Source of the DNA: Linanthus parryae
Taxonomy: Eukaryota > Streptophyta > Magnoliopsida > Ericales > Polemoniaceae
Direction: 5' to 3'
Assembly: GCA_023055425.1 (NCBI GenBank)
Contig: JALGPY010000003.1
Coordinates: 17,729,001-17,793,000 of the forward strand
DNA length: 64,000 nucleotides
Under the pieces are notes generated by a model. It worked only from the letters and a program-made list of their open reading frames with translations. It was not told the origin of the DNA and made no database searches. The translations under genes and the position numbers were made by a program. How positions within the stretch are numbered: position 1 is the stretch's first letter; each line of letters starts with the position of its first letter. This document shows positions 47,256 through 60,365 of this stretch, in pieces.

Positions 47256-49663
47256 ATGGCTCCATTTTCATCTTCTTCCATAAAAGTCTTCCTTCTCCTG
47301 TTCTCAGCTCTGATTAATTACTCCACTGCTCGATGCTTCACATCAATCATCAGCTTCGGAGACTCTCTGGCCGATACCGGCAACCTCATTCGTCAATCAT
47401 CGCCGCTCCAACCTCCCCACTTTGCTTTCCCACCATATGGAGAAACCTTTTTTGGCCGCCCCACCGGTCGTTGCTCTGATGGCCGCCTCGTCATCGACTT
47501 CATTGGTACAAAGTCAATTATTGTCTCTGTCTCTCTGATCTACGATATGGGGGTTGCTTAATTTCTTGTTTCTTGAACTGGGTTTTGCTTCAATTACATT
47601 GATTTTGCAGCTCAGCATCTTGGTCTTCCATTGGTTGTTCCATATGCTGTCATGATCAGGGACCAAATTGAAAATTATGAGAGCTTCAAGAAGGGTGTGA
47701 ATTTCGCTGTCGCGGGTGCTACTGCAATGGACATTGAGTTTTTTGAGGAGAGAGGGATTCATAATCCCTACACAAATACCTCTTTGGGTTCTCAATTGGG
47801 TTGGTTCAGACATCTTTTGCCATCTCTTTGTCAAACTCCTTCGGGTAAAAGCAAACTTCATTTACATTTATATATGTATGTATACATGTTTTCAACATAA
47901 TTTTACTGTGCAGTAAAAAGCTTTACTGTGCAGTAAAAAGCTTAAACTTACAAGTTATTATATTTATAATTGCTATGGGGTATTTTTGTTAGGCTTACTT
48001 ACTTACTGCATACCCCCAGTTCAGGGAAACTATCACATTGCAATATCCAGTCTGAACTCACTGATAATGTACCCTATTTGCAATTAATACGTCAGTGTGG
48101 AACTGTTGAATAATTTTCATCCATCACTTAACAGCTTAAACCGTTAGTTGACTAATGAATCCTTCTGTTTAAATTTCAGAATGTAGTGAACTTATGCAGA
48201 ATGCTCTATTTCTGATGGGAGAAATTGGAGGCAACGATTACAACTACCCATTTTTCATAGGAAGAAGCATAGAAGAAATACGGTCATTTGTACCTCAAGT
48301 TATTAATGTCATTGTTTCATCCATCAAGGTAAGTAATCTAACATGAACTTGCAAACATCTACTATGATTTCATATCAACTACACAGAGATTACTCTTTAG
48401 TCTTTAACATGTTTTATATATTACTCTAGAATTAATAGAATTTACTCCAATGATGGATTTGAGTGGAAGGAGATTACTATTACTGATGGGAATAAATATT
48501 GGTGGCGATCTTGTCATACAGGATCTGATCGATGTTGGAGCAGCAACAATCATGGTTCCAGGAAACCTGCCTATTGGATGTTCAGCTGCCTACCTCAGTT
48601 ACTTCACGAGTACATCAAACCAGGAAGATTACGAACCTGAAACAGGTTGCTTGATCTGGTTGAATGAGTTTGCCAACTATCACAACGAAATGCTTCAGGC
48701 AGAACTGAAGCGGATACAAAAGTTAAATCCTAGTGTTACCATCATCTATGCAGATTATTACAATGCAGCCATGCCTCTTTATCGAGATCCTCACAAATAC
48801 GGTAAAATCTATGTTCTTGCCATACATGTACCAGCTGCTAGAATTATATGGTATTAGTGGGAAAAATATAGATCTTATACTGCGTGAAAATTGCTCAAGA
48901 TTCATATCTAATGTAAAATGTACATAATTTGCTACTTCTACTGTAAAAGTAGAACTTAATATGCCTAACAAACACCGTTCTATCTTATTATGATACTAAA
49001 TATGACAAGGTTAAGTACTTGAATCATTTGTTATAATATAATAAGATACTATGGCCCTTGTCAAATCATTCCTTAACATTTTCTGAGAGTAAAATCCTCA
49101 AAACCAATGGCCGTTTGTTACAATTTTACTGTTAACATTTGTCATGGTGCTTGTCCTTTGAACTCCGACAATTTTTAAGTATTGAAAAGAACCTTATAAT
49201 TTGGTACTTTGCACACTTCAGCTCCAACAGTTTAAATTTGCACACTTAATTCCCTTCAATTCGTGAATTTTAACCAATCAGATTTCACACTTAAGCCCCA
49301 CAGCCTTTAATTTACATACTTAATTCCCTTCATAATGTATCACAGGGTTGCACATGATGATTTTTCGTCCATTACCTGCAATTGAATGGAACTTTGAATG
49401 TAGGTTTTGACAAAGGAGCTCTTACGGCATGCTGTGGAGGTGGAGGTCTATATAATGTGAACTCGTCTGTGAGTTGTGGCATTCCACCATCAACAACTTG
49501 TGAAGACCCTTCTTCTTATGTTGTCTGGGATGGCTTTCACCTCACAGAAGCAGCATATAGAGTGATCTCCAAAGGGTTATTACAGGGACCATATACTATT
49601 CCTCCTATCAATACATCATGCATTTCACCTCCAGGTCTCAATACACAACAATTGACATCCTGA
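47256..49663 (+). CDS. GDSL esterase/lipase gene 2
   Basis: Five exons: 47256-47505, 47611-47844, 48180-48328, 48522-48801 and 49404-49663, giving 390 residues with all GT-AG introns in phase. Secreted SGNH hydrolase: signal peptide ([17 protein letters not shown]), [11 protein letters not shown] with the nucleophile Ser at residue 37, the GIP-type and GATAMD regions, [14 protein letters not shown], and the Asp-His pair in [12 protein letters not shown]. The C terminus is [17 protein letters not shown]. Closest in the window to gene 3. The start is the first ATG, directly before the signal peptide. Intron 2 carries a fragment of a Mutator-like TIR. No defect is seen. The exact substrate cannot be told; relatives of this subgroup include acetylajmaline- and sinapine-esterase-like proteins. 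Confidence 0.93.
47991..48155 (+). mobile_element. Truncated Mutator-like TIR in intron 2 of GDSL gene 2
   Basis: GGCTTACTTACTTACTGCAT, then CTATCACATTGCAATATCCA and CCTATTTGCAATTAATACGTCA, running to AACCGTTAGTTGACT. This follows the left end of the 11809-13256 element for about 165 bp. No opposite TIR is present in the intron. Confidence 0.8.
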
Positions 49664-49679
49664 ATCTTTCGTTAAGTAA

Positions 49680-50448
49680 GAGGAACAATGTAATCTATCC
49701 TGCATGAATACACTCATTGTTACACGCTGAGGACCGGCAAGAATAATTGTTGAAATATCAAAAATAACTACAATAGTGTTTGAGACTTTTGAACGAGCTT
49801 CGAACTTTGTCTTTGACTTCATTTCGGTCCTTTCTTGTAGACTTTTCTTAATACACCCTTCAAACTGATGGTGGCTTGTCCACAAGAAATTTGTCCTTGA
49901 GAGTGTTGAAGCGATCCGTAGACAGCTTTTTGTAAAAATGTCAGCGAGTTGATATGCACTAGAAACATAAGAAATACATAAGTTTTGCCAAGCACTTTTT
50001 CCCTCACAAAGTGGTAATCTTATTCAGTATGCTTAGTACGAGCATGAGAATTGGATTTTCCGTCATTGCGATAGCAAGAGTAATTGTCACACCAAATCAA
50101 AGGAAAACTAGGAAGAAAGAGATTTAGATCTAGAAAGAGATATTGTAACCAGGTCATCTACAGCAGTTACAACAAGATAAAGATACTCAGTTTCAGTGGA
50201 GGAACGAACAACAGTGGACTGCTTCTTGACAACCTAATTAGGCCCAAGAAAATTGACGAAGCCCGTTGTGCTACGAGTACGACGATCTGTTGGGTTACCA
50301 ACCCAATCAGCGTCAGCATAAAGTTGAAGAGGAAGATATCCATGATGATAAAATAGGCAAGTAGATTTTGTGCCTTGAAGATATCTTAAAATAAGTTTAG
50401 CCCTCATAAGATGCAAATATGTCGAATTGCGCGCAAACTGACAGAGAT
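49680..50448 (-). pseudogene. Copia RNase H, decayed (left part of split element)
   Basis: Minus-strand 50448-50234 reads LCQFARNSTYLHLMRAKLIL, RYLQGTKSTCLFYHHGYL and YADADWVGNPTDRR, then STTGFV, the copia RNase H core with its Asp residues. Beyond 50234 it decays with stops and ends near the 3' side of GDSL gene 2. The protein continues from the RT at 53469-54352. Confidence 0.8.
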
Positions 50449-53400
50449 TGTAACATCCTAAAAATAAGGGGTCATATTATAATAAATTAAAACTTTGAGT
50501 CAGTGGTAGAATTTCTTGCTCAGCAGTGTTGCTAACAATTGTGCAACAGGGCATATTTAGAAATAAGAATTCAGACTGGGAATTTAAATGCAATTACTGG
50601 AAATCTTTGGCTTTTATTATTTATTAAATCTTGAGTTATGCTGGCTAAAGTTGGCCAACTTGAGAATATTGAGAATACCTTCAAGTTGGGGGTCGCAATT
50701 TAATTTTCAAAATCCTTAAACTTCCCCTAACTTTCACATTATACCTTAACTATAATTGTTTTTTTTTTAGGAACCCTTAACTATAATTGTTGAAACGTGG
50801 AATACACAATGTCTTGCCACCTCATCAATAAGCTGGCAACACCTCCTTTCCATCTCCACCGACTGTTTCTGGAGAAAACAAAACGACACATCCATCATCT
50901 TCATCTTCTCTCTCTTCCTTCTCCAACAACACACTCACTGCCACCACTGTCCTGCCACCACCGCTCCACCTCACGGTTGAAGGCCAAATTCTCCTTCCCC
51001 GTTAAGTATTGGCGAAAACGACTGGTGGATTCATGTTTCTTTCACTTGTGTGAGCTCAGAGCACCCTTATTCTTCAGGTAACTCGCCGGAATGGGCTTCG
51101 GACGACGGATTCTGACGCACAAACTGTCTGTTCTTGACTGCATAACTGTGTCATTTGGGAATGATTTTTCTTGTTGTTTAGTGCTGCTAGTTACCTGAGG
51201 ATAGCTCTTGAAACCTATTTTTCATGTTTCATAAATCAGTCTCTAAGATCCATGGAATCAGGCTTGAAATGGCTGCATTTGTGTTCTTGAAGAACCGCAG
51301 TACACATACAACAAATTCCTTCAACTTCTTTTACTTTTATCTCCTTGAGTAATTGAAGTATTTGACTAATTCCTGTCCCTGTGTACTTATGGATTAGGCT
51401 TCCACAACATAGGGATGAATCTATGCTTCAATTCCCTCTCTTCATAACACAAAATCTGCGGCAAACTACTATACTTGTGCAGCACTTTAGCTACTTCCAT
51501 GACAAGGATTTCTGTTAACTTTCAACTTGGTTTTTGTTGTAATAGAACGACTCCTATACCTGTTTACTCTCTTTTGAAGGGTCTACAAGTATGTATTTAT
51601 TGTTAAATTTTAATCAATATTTGTTTTCCCAGTTTTCTGATCCAAATTGGGAGCATAATGAGTTAAAAACAGTTAACCTGTGATTTTGACAAAAGTATAG
51701 AACTTAGCTTGAAATTGTCCAACTTTGATCTGTAATATCTCTTTGACTACTTTGGGTCTCTAAGGCTTGAATACGAGCTGGAATCCTTGCCAGCTCTATA
51801 ATCATAATTTCAGTTTTCTCAAACTCTCTCTAAGTTGTTCATAAATTGACTCCAAAATTGGTTGTTTGCTTAAATTTCACTCAATATTTCACTCCAAATT
51901 AGCAGTCAAAATGGCTATAGGACCTTCAAACTTTTGCTCGCATTGCTATTATAATTTCATATAAAAGTTGTGTCAAGGCTAAAATGATATCTTGGAGCTA
52001 ACTACAGGTCATATATGGATAATTGGAGTCTTAATAGGCAATTTTGGGTTAGAGTTTTCCAAGCAACTATTGGGGGTAGTTCTGCAATTTTACTATAACT
52101 TCAGGGGTCTAAGTGCAAATAACTAAAAGTTATAGTTCCAATCATATGACTACATAAAATTGTTAATCGGGTGATTTCATATTTTTAAGAACAAGTTGGC
52201 TTGTGTGGGGAAGTCATGTTGTAACTTGGGCTAAAGTGCAATTTAGTCAAACTTTTGGGGCTACTATAAATAAACAAAATTTGAGATACGATATTAAGTA
52301 AACCACTTGGGGTATTTAGTAAATCTTAAAACTGGACAATTAGGAATAACTGAGGGATTCAGGAACAGTCAGGGGCTATATATAATGATTAGACCAAGAC
52401 TTCAGGTGCAACATAGTCGTTCTGGGCCAGGACAACTAGCATAGCTCTTGCATATGCATCTTGTATCACTAATGAGAGTATGTACTAATAAGTATATGTA
52501 CATTTGTATATGTAGAGGTTGACGGGATAGAGAATCAATAGCGATGATCAGGAATACTAGGCAGGCTACCAGGTAAGCATATGAATGTTTTTTTACTAGT
52601 GAAGAATACTAGATTGGATGTATGCATGTCTCTATGAGTAGGAGATACGTAAATAATGGTATAACACAAAGGCTGATCTTAGATACACACACACACATAT
52701 ATCCAAATGAATCAGGTAAGTATGAGTATTGTTCATAATTGTTTGAGAATACTTATGTAACAACTGATTCCTGTACCCTAGACCCCTGTAGGGTAAAATA
52801 TAATGGGACCTGGACTGGACTACAACGGATTTGATACATTTATGAGACCCAGTCTACGGGCTTAAAACAATTATGGGACCCGTTCTCCGGGCTAAGTCGG
52901 TACATTGCTAGCTCCCGACTTGTAGGTAACTAGTACTACCCTCTGGACTAACAATCCAGTAGGGGGTGTGCACACTTAAGGTCTAGTTTATTTTTGTGGA
53001 TTAATGGGTGGTACGGGAATGAGGGAAAGAAAATGGATTTGTCGTAACTGTGTTATTGGATAATTTGAATTACTGGTTTAACGTTTCCTTATTATCTGAC
53101 GTGAGTTAGGTTGTCATGCGCAAGCGTTACAAGTTCATGGTATACGTTTCAAAATCTTTTTATATCTATTTCGATATAAAATCTATCTTGGTGATGTAAA
53201 TTAATGTCGTAACATCACTTCCTTCTATACTTGGCAGGTGAGTACGCGGGAGTGAGGGAGATAGGTTATTACTTAGAGGATTGTCACACTGGTATTCATA
53301 AGATATAATAGTAAGTTTTTAAATTTTAGCTTCTTTAATTCTGTCTTGTTACAGAACCTTTAGAATTAAACTCCTTGCTGAGAATTTCCATACATAGCGG

Positions 53401-53468
53401 CGGACATCTCCGGAGAGTCTGGGGGATCTAAGCGTAGTTCTCCAACGCTCTAGTATGGGGGTATTACA
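50449..53468. mobile_element. 3.0-kb insertion with LTR-like ends (probable solo LTR)
   Basis: Starts TGTAACATCCTAAAAATAAG and ends GGGGGTATTACA, an inverted TGTAA/TTACA pair. Flanks GAGAT (50444-50448) and GAGAC (53469-53473) form a near-perfect 5-bp duplication. It interrupts the copia frame between NRLC and LCQF. A TGTAAC start and 3-kb size fit long LTRs of chromovirus (Tekay-like) gypsy elements. No internal domains were seen, so I call it a solo LTR. The family name is inference. Confidence 0.65.
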
Positions 53469-54380
53469 GAGACGATTTACCGAGAACAAATGTCCGGACG
53501 ATTGAAGGTTTAATACTGCAGAGAGCCAAAATTTTATGAAAAATAGTAGGATCTGGGAGTGCAACCCCATCCGAAGAATGATACTTAGTACTTGCGAGAA
53601 GGGGGTAGGAAAGGGCTTACAAAACTGCATATTAAATCGAGACAGAAGATCCTTAATGTATTTTGTTTGATAGATATAAATACGAAATATGGACCGTTTA
53701 ATTTGAAGGCCCAAGAAATAAGTTAAGGGTCCAAGGTTTGTCATTTGAAACTCCTTTTGAAGGAAAGATACAAAAGTTAGAATAAAAACTATGTCATTAC
53801 CTGTGACGATAATATCGCTAATGTATAAGAGCAAGATGGTGGTTTTGTTGTGGGTATAGCGCATGAACATTGAACAATCTGCTGAAGATACTACAAACCC
53901 AAGATTCAAAAGATAAGTTGAAAAACGTTCCAACCATGTTGGGGGGGGGGGGGGTTCGCTTAAGCCCATATATGGACTTACTGAGTTTACCAACGTAATG
54001 AGGAACATATTTGTCAACGAAACCAGTAGATTGAGACATATCAACAGTTTCTTTCAAATGCCCATGTAAAAAAAACATTTTTAATATCAAGTTGTTTTAA
54101 AGGCCAATTAAAGTGAGCAGCCAAAACTAAAATAATTCTGAACAGCGAGCGGCGTTTGTGGTGGTGGAGGGCGTCGGGCTTAAAGGTGTCCGATTCGGCG
54201 ACATCGGCACGGAATGAGGTATGCACGAGAGGAAGGCGAGGTAGTTGGAGACACAAACCGGAGTCCTTACAACTCCAAAAGAGGTTTTGGACAGGGAAGG
54301 GGGTGTCTCGACATCGATACAGAGTGAAGCCGGTTCTCCGGATCTTCTGCAAGCCGACGAGGGTTGGAAGGCCTCTTTAG
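53469..54380 (-). pseudogene. Copia reverse transcriptase, decayed (right part of split element)
   Basis: Minus-strand frames 54352-54041 and 54044-53470 give AHFNWPLKQLDIKN, then LERFSTYLLNLGFVVSSADC, the active-site region YISDIIVTGN (normally YVDDI), LGPLTYFLGLQIKR and FNRPDI-like text up to the insertion. The two catalytic Asp residues of YVDD are reduced to S-D. A 14-G run (53941-53954) replaces the codons of the conserved KQAPRAW stretch with prolines. Confidence 0.8.
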
Positions 54381-55059
54381 TTGCCGGTGGGATCAGTGAG
54401 ATGCTACTGTAGTGAGTTGGCGTCTTGGTAAGGGCTTCAATCAGATCAGCAGCAAGAATAGAGCAGTTCCCAGCGGGAACTCCACGTAAGAGCCTCCGCC
54501 GGAGACGGGAAAGGGGGTTAGGGTTTTTTGGAGATAAAATATAGAGAGAGAAGGGCTGAGGTCAAAAAATTATAAAATCCTATATTGTGTATTTTTAAAC
54601 CGATTTCGTTATTTCTTTTGCGACACGCCCCTAATCACTGAGGGTAAAATTCAATTAACCTTAAAATCAATTTAGTTAATTTAACTATTGCACTTTTAAC
54701 CCAGCAACCTCAATACATTTCTCTACAAATACAATTTATGTTATTTGGTCTATATGTATTTCAATGACCAACCCACCCACGTTCTTCATGTTATTCGGTC
54801 TATATGTATTTTTATGACCAACCCATCCGCCCACGTTTTTCACGAGGTTTAGTATGTTTTTTTTTTTGTTCTTTTTCAGATTGTTCATAAGTACACTTTC
54901 TCACGCACTCTTTCTTATTCCCAAAATGTTATCATAATTGATTACTAAAAATGAACTACTTTCTTTTTCTGATTTTTATTTTTTGAACTAAAAAATGAAC
55001 TACTAACACTCAAAAAGTTTGGTCTACTTTCTCTCTAAAAAAAGTTTGGTCTACTCATC
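54381..55059 (+). promoter_or_regulatory. Upstream region of GDSL gene 3
   Basis: Left part (to about 54560) probably belongs to the copia element. From about 54740 a duplicated phrase (TCGGTCTATATGTATTT with ATGACCAACCCA) occurs twice, 75 bp apart. No gene. Confidence 0.4.
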
Positions 55060-56058
55060 ATGGCAGCATCTCCATCTTCTTCCACAGCCTTCCTTCTCCT
55101 CCTGTTGTCAACATTCATCAATTACTCAACTGCTCGATGCTTCACATCAATCTTCAGCTTCGGAGACTCTTTGGCAGATACCGGCAACCTCATTCGTCTC
55201 TCATCGCCTTTACAACCTCCCAACTGCGCCTTCCCACCATATGGAGAAACCTTTTTCGGCCACCCATCCGGTCGTTGCTCCGACGGCCGCCTCATCATAG
55301 ACTTCATAGGTACCACTTCACTTACCCAAGTCCATTCTTTCTGATCTAGGAGACGGGTATTGCTTAGTTTCTTGTTTCTTGAACTGGGTTTTGCTTCAAT
55401 TATTAATTTTGCAGCTCAGCATCTTGGCCTTCCATTGGTTGTTCCATATGCTGCTGCCAAGAGGGACCCAAGTGACAATTACGAACTCTTCAACAAGGGT
55501 GTGAATTTTGCTATTGCGGGTGCTACTGCGATGGACAATGAGTTTTTTCAGGAAAGAGGGATTCAGAATTCCTACACAAATTTCACTTTGGGTTCTCAAT
55601 TGGGTTGGTTCAAAGATTTATTGCCATCTCTTTGTCACACTTTTTCAGGTAAAGCCAAGTACTCTCGCAAAGGGTATGCTCTGACTCTATAACACCATCT
55701 CTAACAACAAAAAACGTCGATTGGATTGAGTTTGTTCTTGCACTAAATTTTAGTCAAACACTTTTAAAACTGTTGTAGGCTATTAACGTTATTTTATAAA
55801 TTTATAGTTTTTCATATTTAATAATTTACATCTCGGTATTAAAGTAGAGTTCTAATTTTTTTTTCCACCATGAATAGTAGTTTTCAATTTTGTCAAAATT
55901 TTGCCTGAATATAAGACTTGTGTATATTTACTCTACCTTTTGCACTAGTTGTTGGAGCTAATTTTTGGACAAACATAAATTGGGTCAAAATATGTTTTTA
56001 TCCATGCTCTATATGATATATATATATATATAATATCTCCATCTCCCTTTCTAAATAT

Positions 56059-56118
<60 letters not shown>

Positions 56119-57405
56119 TATTATTATTATTATTATTAGGTGTTTCTAATAAAAAGTGTTCATAATATTTTGAAATGCTCATACCACCCCTATCATTTTA
56201 TTGAGTATCAAAATTACCCCGATCTCTTTTTTTTTTTTTTTTTTGGAGATCAAAATTACCCCCGAACTGAAGCATCCCATGTACAGAACAAAATGGACAT
56301 TTTATGTTTAAGAACATTTGGCTAGTTCCAATATTTCATCTTTTCCAATTTCAGAATGCAATGAGCTTCTACAGAACGCTCTTGTTATAATGGGAGAAAT
56401 TGGAGGAAATGACTACAATTATGCATTTCTATCAGGGGAAAGACTAGACGAAATACGCTCATTTGTGCGTCCAGTAATTAAAGTCATTGCTTCGGCCATC
56501 AATGTAAGAAGCCGATTAGAATTTACAAAGATGCATGGCTTTAAGAATCGATTTTTGTCCCACATCGGGATTCTCTCAGTTATTTTTGTGCTTAATAAAA
56601 TCGTGGTATAGTCCTTACCAATCACTTTCGACATCAAACCTCACGTTTCTACTGTAAACATACCCATTACATTTTTACAATTTCTTAAACAACCTTTTAA
56701 CTCTACATTACTGGTAGTTTCTCATGAATAGTTTTTACCGTCGTACTATATGGAAGTTACTAATATTGGTGATGCTAGGAGCTGATCAACATTGGAGCAG
56801 TGACAATCTTGGTTCCAGGAAATCTACCTATTGGATGCTCGGCTTCCTACCTCGCTTACTTCAGTACCTCAAACCCGGAAGATTACGAATCAGATACCGG
56901 CTGCTTGATCTGGCTGAATGAGTTTGCCAAATATCACAATGAAATGCTTCAAATGGAACTAAACCGAATACAAGAACTTCATCCTCATGTTGCCATCATC
57001 TACGCAGATTATTACAACGTCGCCATGACCTTCTATCGCGATCCCAAAAAATACGGTAGCATTTCTTCACCAAATCCTATTTTCATCAACATATCTCTAG
57101 TATACACTACGACTCAGAAAATTATGAATGTAGGGTTCGGTGGAGGAGCTCTTATAGCATGCTGCGGAGGTGGTGGTCCATATAATGTGAACTCATCAGT
57201 GGACTGCGGTTTTCCACCATCGAAAGCATGTGATGACCCTTCTTCACATGTTGCCTGGGATGGGTTACACCTAACAGAAGCAGCATATAGTTGGATTTCT
57301 AGAGGATTATTAGAAGGACCATTTACTATTCCTCCTATCAATACATCATGCATTTCACTACCAGGTCTGATTACACAACAATTCTCATTGTCAATGTTAA
57401 TGTAA
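55060..57405 (+). CDS. GDSL esterase/lipase gene 3
   Basis: Five exons: 55060-55309, 55415-55648, 56355-56503, 56779-57055 and 57134-57405, about 393 residues in frame with GT-AG introns. The protein has a signal peptide ([20 protein letters not shown]), [11 protein letters not shown] (nucleophile Ser), [14 protein letters not shown] and [12 protein letters not shown] with the catalytic Asp and His. Exon 4 is one codon shorter than in gene 2 ([13 protein letters not shown] against [14 protein letters not shown]). Intron 2 is 706 bp and contains an AAT microsatellite and a poly-T run. The ATG at 55060 directly precedes the signal peptide. A tandem paralog of gene 2, with no defect seen. Substrate unknown. 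Confidence 0.93.
56063..56139. repeat. (AAT)n/(ATT)n microsatellite in intron 2 of GDSL gene 3
   Basis: A run of about 18 AAT units is followed directly by ATT units, making a self-complementary tract. Confidence 0.95.
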
Positions 57406-57811
57406 TACCAGTAATTAATTTGTTTGTTTGTGTGCCATCACATATATTGCAATGTTGTGTTATAGCAAGAGTTGTAAAATTTCCTCAATTATTATTGTGC
57501 TTTGCATGACACCAAATACTATTTCCCTAAAACTACCTTATGATTATTACTAGCAGTTTGTGTCAATTATGTCTTGATTGGGTATATTATCTGTTAGAAT
57601 AGTGCCGTGACCGAAGAAATCGTCAAGAGCAACAAAAGGAGAAAATTCCTTGCTCTCTCCTGCTTGTACGACTGAGAGGTCTAATCTTATAACTGGATAC
57701 CTAGCCTTTGTTTTTCGCACAACCAGAAGACCTAGTCGTATGACCTGATGCTGAAGGGTATGCGACTGAGTTGTTTCTTTTTGTGTTTTGGAAGGTTTTG
57801 GGGGTCTTGGG
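57406..57811. other. Downstream flank of GDSL gene 3
   Basis: About 400 bp of AT-rich sequence without a gene, ending in the TTGGG target duplication of the copia element (57807-57811). Confidence 0.5.
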
Positions 57812-58007
57812 TGTTAAGGAATGAGATAATCTCTAATTATCTCTTCTCTATTTTATTCCGATTCTCCATGATTTATGGAATCTGTTATTATGTTGTAATT
57901 ATCTCTTTCCTATTTTAGTTAATTATACATTGTATGTAAATCACTCCTCTTGTATAAATACGGACCGAGGGTCATTAGAAATGTTAATCATTCATTCAAC
58001 CTTCATA
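57812..58007 (+). repeat. 5' LTR of the copia element
   Basis: 196 bp, starts TGTTAAGGAATGAGAT and ends CAACCTTCATA. Contains a TATA-like TTGTATAAATACGG near 57949. Confidence 0.92.
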
Positions 58008-58020
58008 TGGTATAAGAGCA
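58008..58020 (+). promoter_or_regulatory. tRNA primer binding site
   Basis: TGGTATAAGAGCA directly after the LTR, one mismatch from the initiator tRNA-Met type TGGTATCAGAGC. Confidence 0.85.
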
Positions 58021-58111
58021 GTAGAAATTCTTATTCTACACGATCCATCTTTTCTGTCGCAAATCGTAAGCCGGCAAACTTGCTTCTCGATCTCGGATGC
58101 ATATCATCACC

Positions 58112-59068
58112 ATGACTACCACAACATCAGTGATCCAACTGAATGTCCCAAGAAACTTTCCCTTCAAACTTTCCTCCGCCAATTTCCTCGTCTGGCGTCG
58201 ACAAATCGAAGCCACTCTGATTTGGTTTTGATCTACTAGGGTTCATCGACGGATCCACAACAGCGTCGTCGCGCTACACTGATACTGCGAAATCAGTTGC
58301 TATTCCAGCCTACTCGATCTGGTATCGCCAAGACCAGGTCATTGTTAGTGCCCTCCTCGGTAGTTGGACCGAGTTAGTTCAGCCACTGATCTCCTCCGCC
58401 TCCACTGCTCGTGAAGCTTGGACCACTCTCATGGACAGCTATGCTAGCACTTCTCCTGGTCAAGTCATGGCACTCAAGAACAACCTTGCTCGCAATCCAC
58501 GCGGCAATCTCTCCATTCGGAGTACATCAAAGATATGAAGGATATCGCAAAGGATCTTGGCCTCGCGCAGAGTCCAGTGTCAAACATTAATCTTCTCATA
58601 TCCATCATCAACCAACTGGGAGTTGAGTACTCCACTATCGTCGCAGCCCTTCGAGTTCGCAATACAGCAGTCTCCATTGTTGATCTCGCATCCATTCTTG
58701 AGGAACACGAGCGCTCTCTACAGACAGAAAAATCAAAATCTGCACCGCTCCTTGCGACAACCAATGCGACACAGCGTCACTCAGGAATGACCTCGCATCA
58801 GGGTACATACTCTCAATACTCGAAAAATGGTGGTCACTCAGGAAATCAAGATCGCCGCAAACACACATCGCATGCGCGAAAGGGATCGCGCATCACCTCT
58901 GCAGCAACGACTTCGCATGGCCATCCTGAGAAGGGTTGTCACTTCTGCAACATCCCAGGACATGTGGTCCGTGAATGTCGCAAACTAACTACCTTCCTGC
59001 GCGAGCACAACATCTCAACCACGAGCAACACACATACAGTCAACGCTGCAGTAAGTCAAACCTCATAA
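58112..59068 (+). pseudogene. Copia gag, frameshifted
   Basis: Starts MTTTTSVIQLNVPRNFPFKL (58112), with SANFLVWRRQIEATL as in copia gag. The frame shifts at about 58222-58232 (an extra T in the GATTTGGTTTTGAT stretch) and again near 58510-58520. From 58535 the C-terminal part is open: LGVEYSTIVAALRVRN, then a CCHC zinc knuckle CHFCNIPGHVVREC. Gag builds the particle around the element RNA. Confidence 0.88.
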
Positions 59069-60360
59069 CCTTCGGATGCGTGGATGTTTGAAAGTGGCGC
59101 ATCTCATCATGTCACTCCCAGCACAGAGGGTCTTTAAGATCTGGCAGCATATGATGGATGGTCATGCTGAAATTATCCTTGGCAACGGTAATAGTTTATC
59201 TATCTCTCACATTGGTAGCACTAAATTTTCATTTCCCACTAAAGCTTTCCATCTCTCCAATGTCCTATGTGTTCCTAAACTACATCGCAAACTTGTCTCT
59301 GTTTCCCAACTTTGCCAGTCTAATCATGCTTCGGTTGAATTCCTTTCTTCTCATTTTGTTGTGAATGATCGCTTAACTGGGAACACCCTTCTTCGCGGTG
59401 AAAATCAAAATGGTGTCTACTATGCTCCTCGCAGCAACCCTCCTCTCCTCAATTCAACCACTGTTGCAGATATCCAAAGTCTTCATCACAAGTTTGGTCA
59501 TAAAACTGTAGGGATTAGTCTGCAAAAGTGTAATATTTATTTGTCTCCGTCTAGACTTCAGAAATTCGTTTGTACTTCTTGTCATATTAATAAAAGTCAC
59601 AAGATCCCTTTCGCGCATAATTCTCTTACTAGCTCTCGGCCACTTGAATTGGATGTCCGAAGTACCAAACAATTCTCTCGTGATGGCTACCTCTATTATG
59701 TAGTTTTTGTTGACCACTTTACTAAGTATGTTTAACTTTATCCACTTAAGAGAAAATCAGAAGTTGATTCAATCTTCTCTCAGTTCAAACAACTTGTAGA
59801 GAAGCGTTTTCCCAATCCATTGTCACTCTCTTTTATGAAAAATGGCGGTGAATTTGTTAAACTACTACCCCAAATTAACCTCCATGGCATCACGCATCTC
59901 ACTACCCCTCCTCATACTCCCGAGCACAATGGATCTGCCGAGCGCAGACACCGTCACATTGTTGAGACTGGTCTCTCACTCCTTCATACAGCGTCACTCC
60001 CACTAAGCTATTGGCCACATGCTCTCCAAACTGCAGTCTACCTCATAAATCACATGCTAACTCCCATCCTGCACAATGGCTCTCCATATTTCCGATTTTT
60101 TTGAGCCCTCCCAAATTATAAGTCCCTCCAACCTTTTGGATGTAAGTAATTCCCTTGGCTTCGACCTTACACCACGAGAAAAATCAAACCTCGTTCGATA
60201 CCTTGCATCTTCCTAGGTCATTATGTCAGTCAATCAGCCTACAAGTGTCTTGATCCATCCACTAATCGCATATATATCTCTCTCCATGTTCGGTTTGTTC
60301 CCCATGTCTTCGCATCTGTCAAAAACCCTCCTATCCAAACTGCTACTAATGCTGAAACAC
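59069..60360 (+). pseudogene. Copia protease-integrase, several stops, altered catalytic Asp
   Basis: The protease begins near WMFESGASHHVTP (normally DSGAS; Glu here). LCVPKLHRKLVSVSQLC and the integrase zinc finger (HHKFGH...CTSCH) follow. A TAA at 59733-59735 interrupts the core after FTKYV, and a TGA at 60102-60104 lies before LPNYKSLQPFG. The second catalytic Asp is lost: FMKNGGEF where SDNGGEF is usual. The Glu in HNGSAERRHR remains. Integrase could not work as written. Confidence 0.85.
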
Positions 60361-60365
60361 AGATT

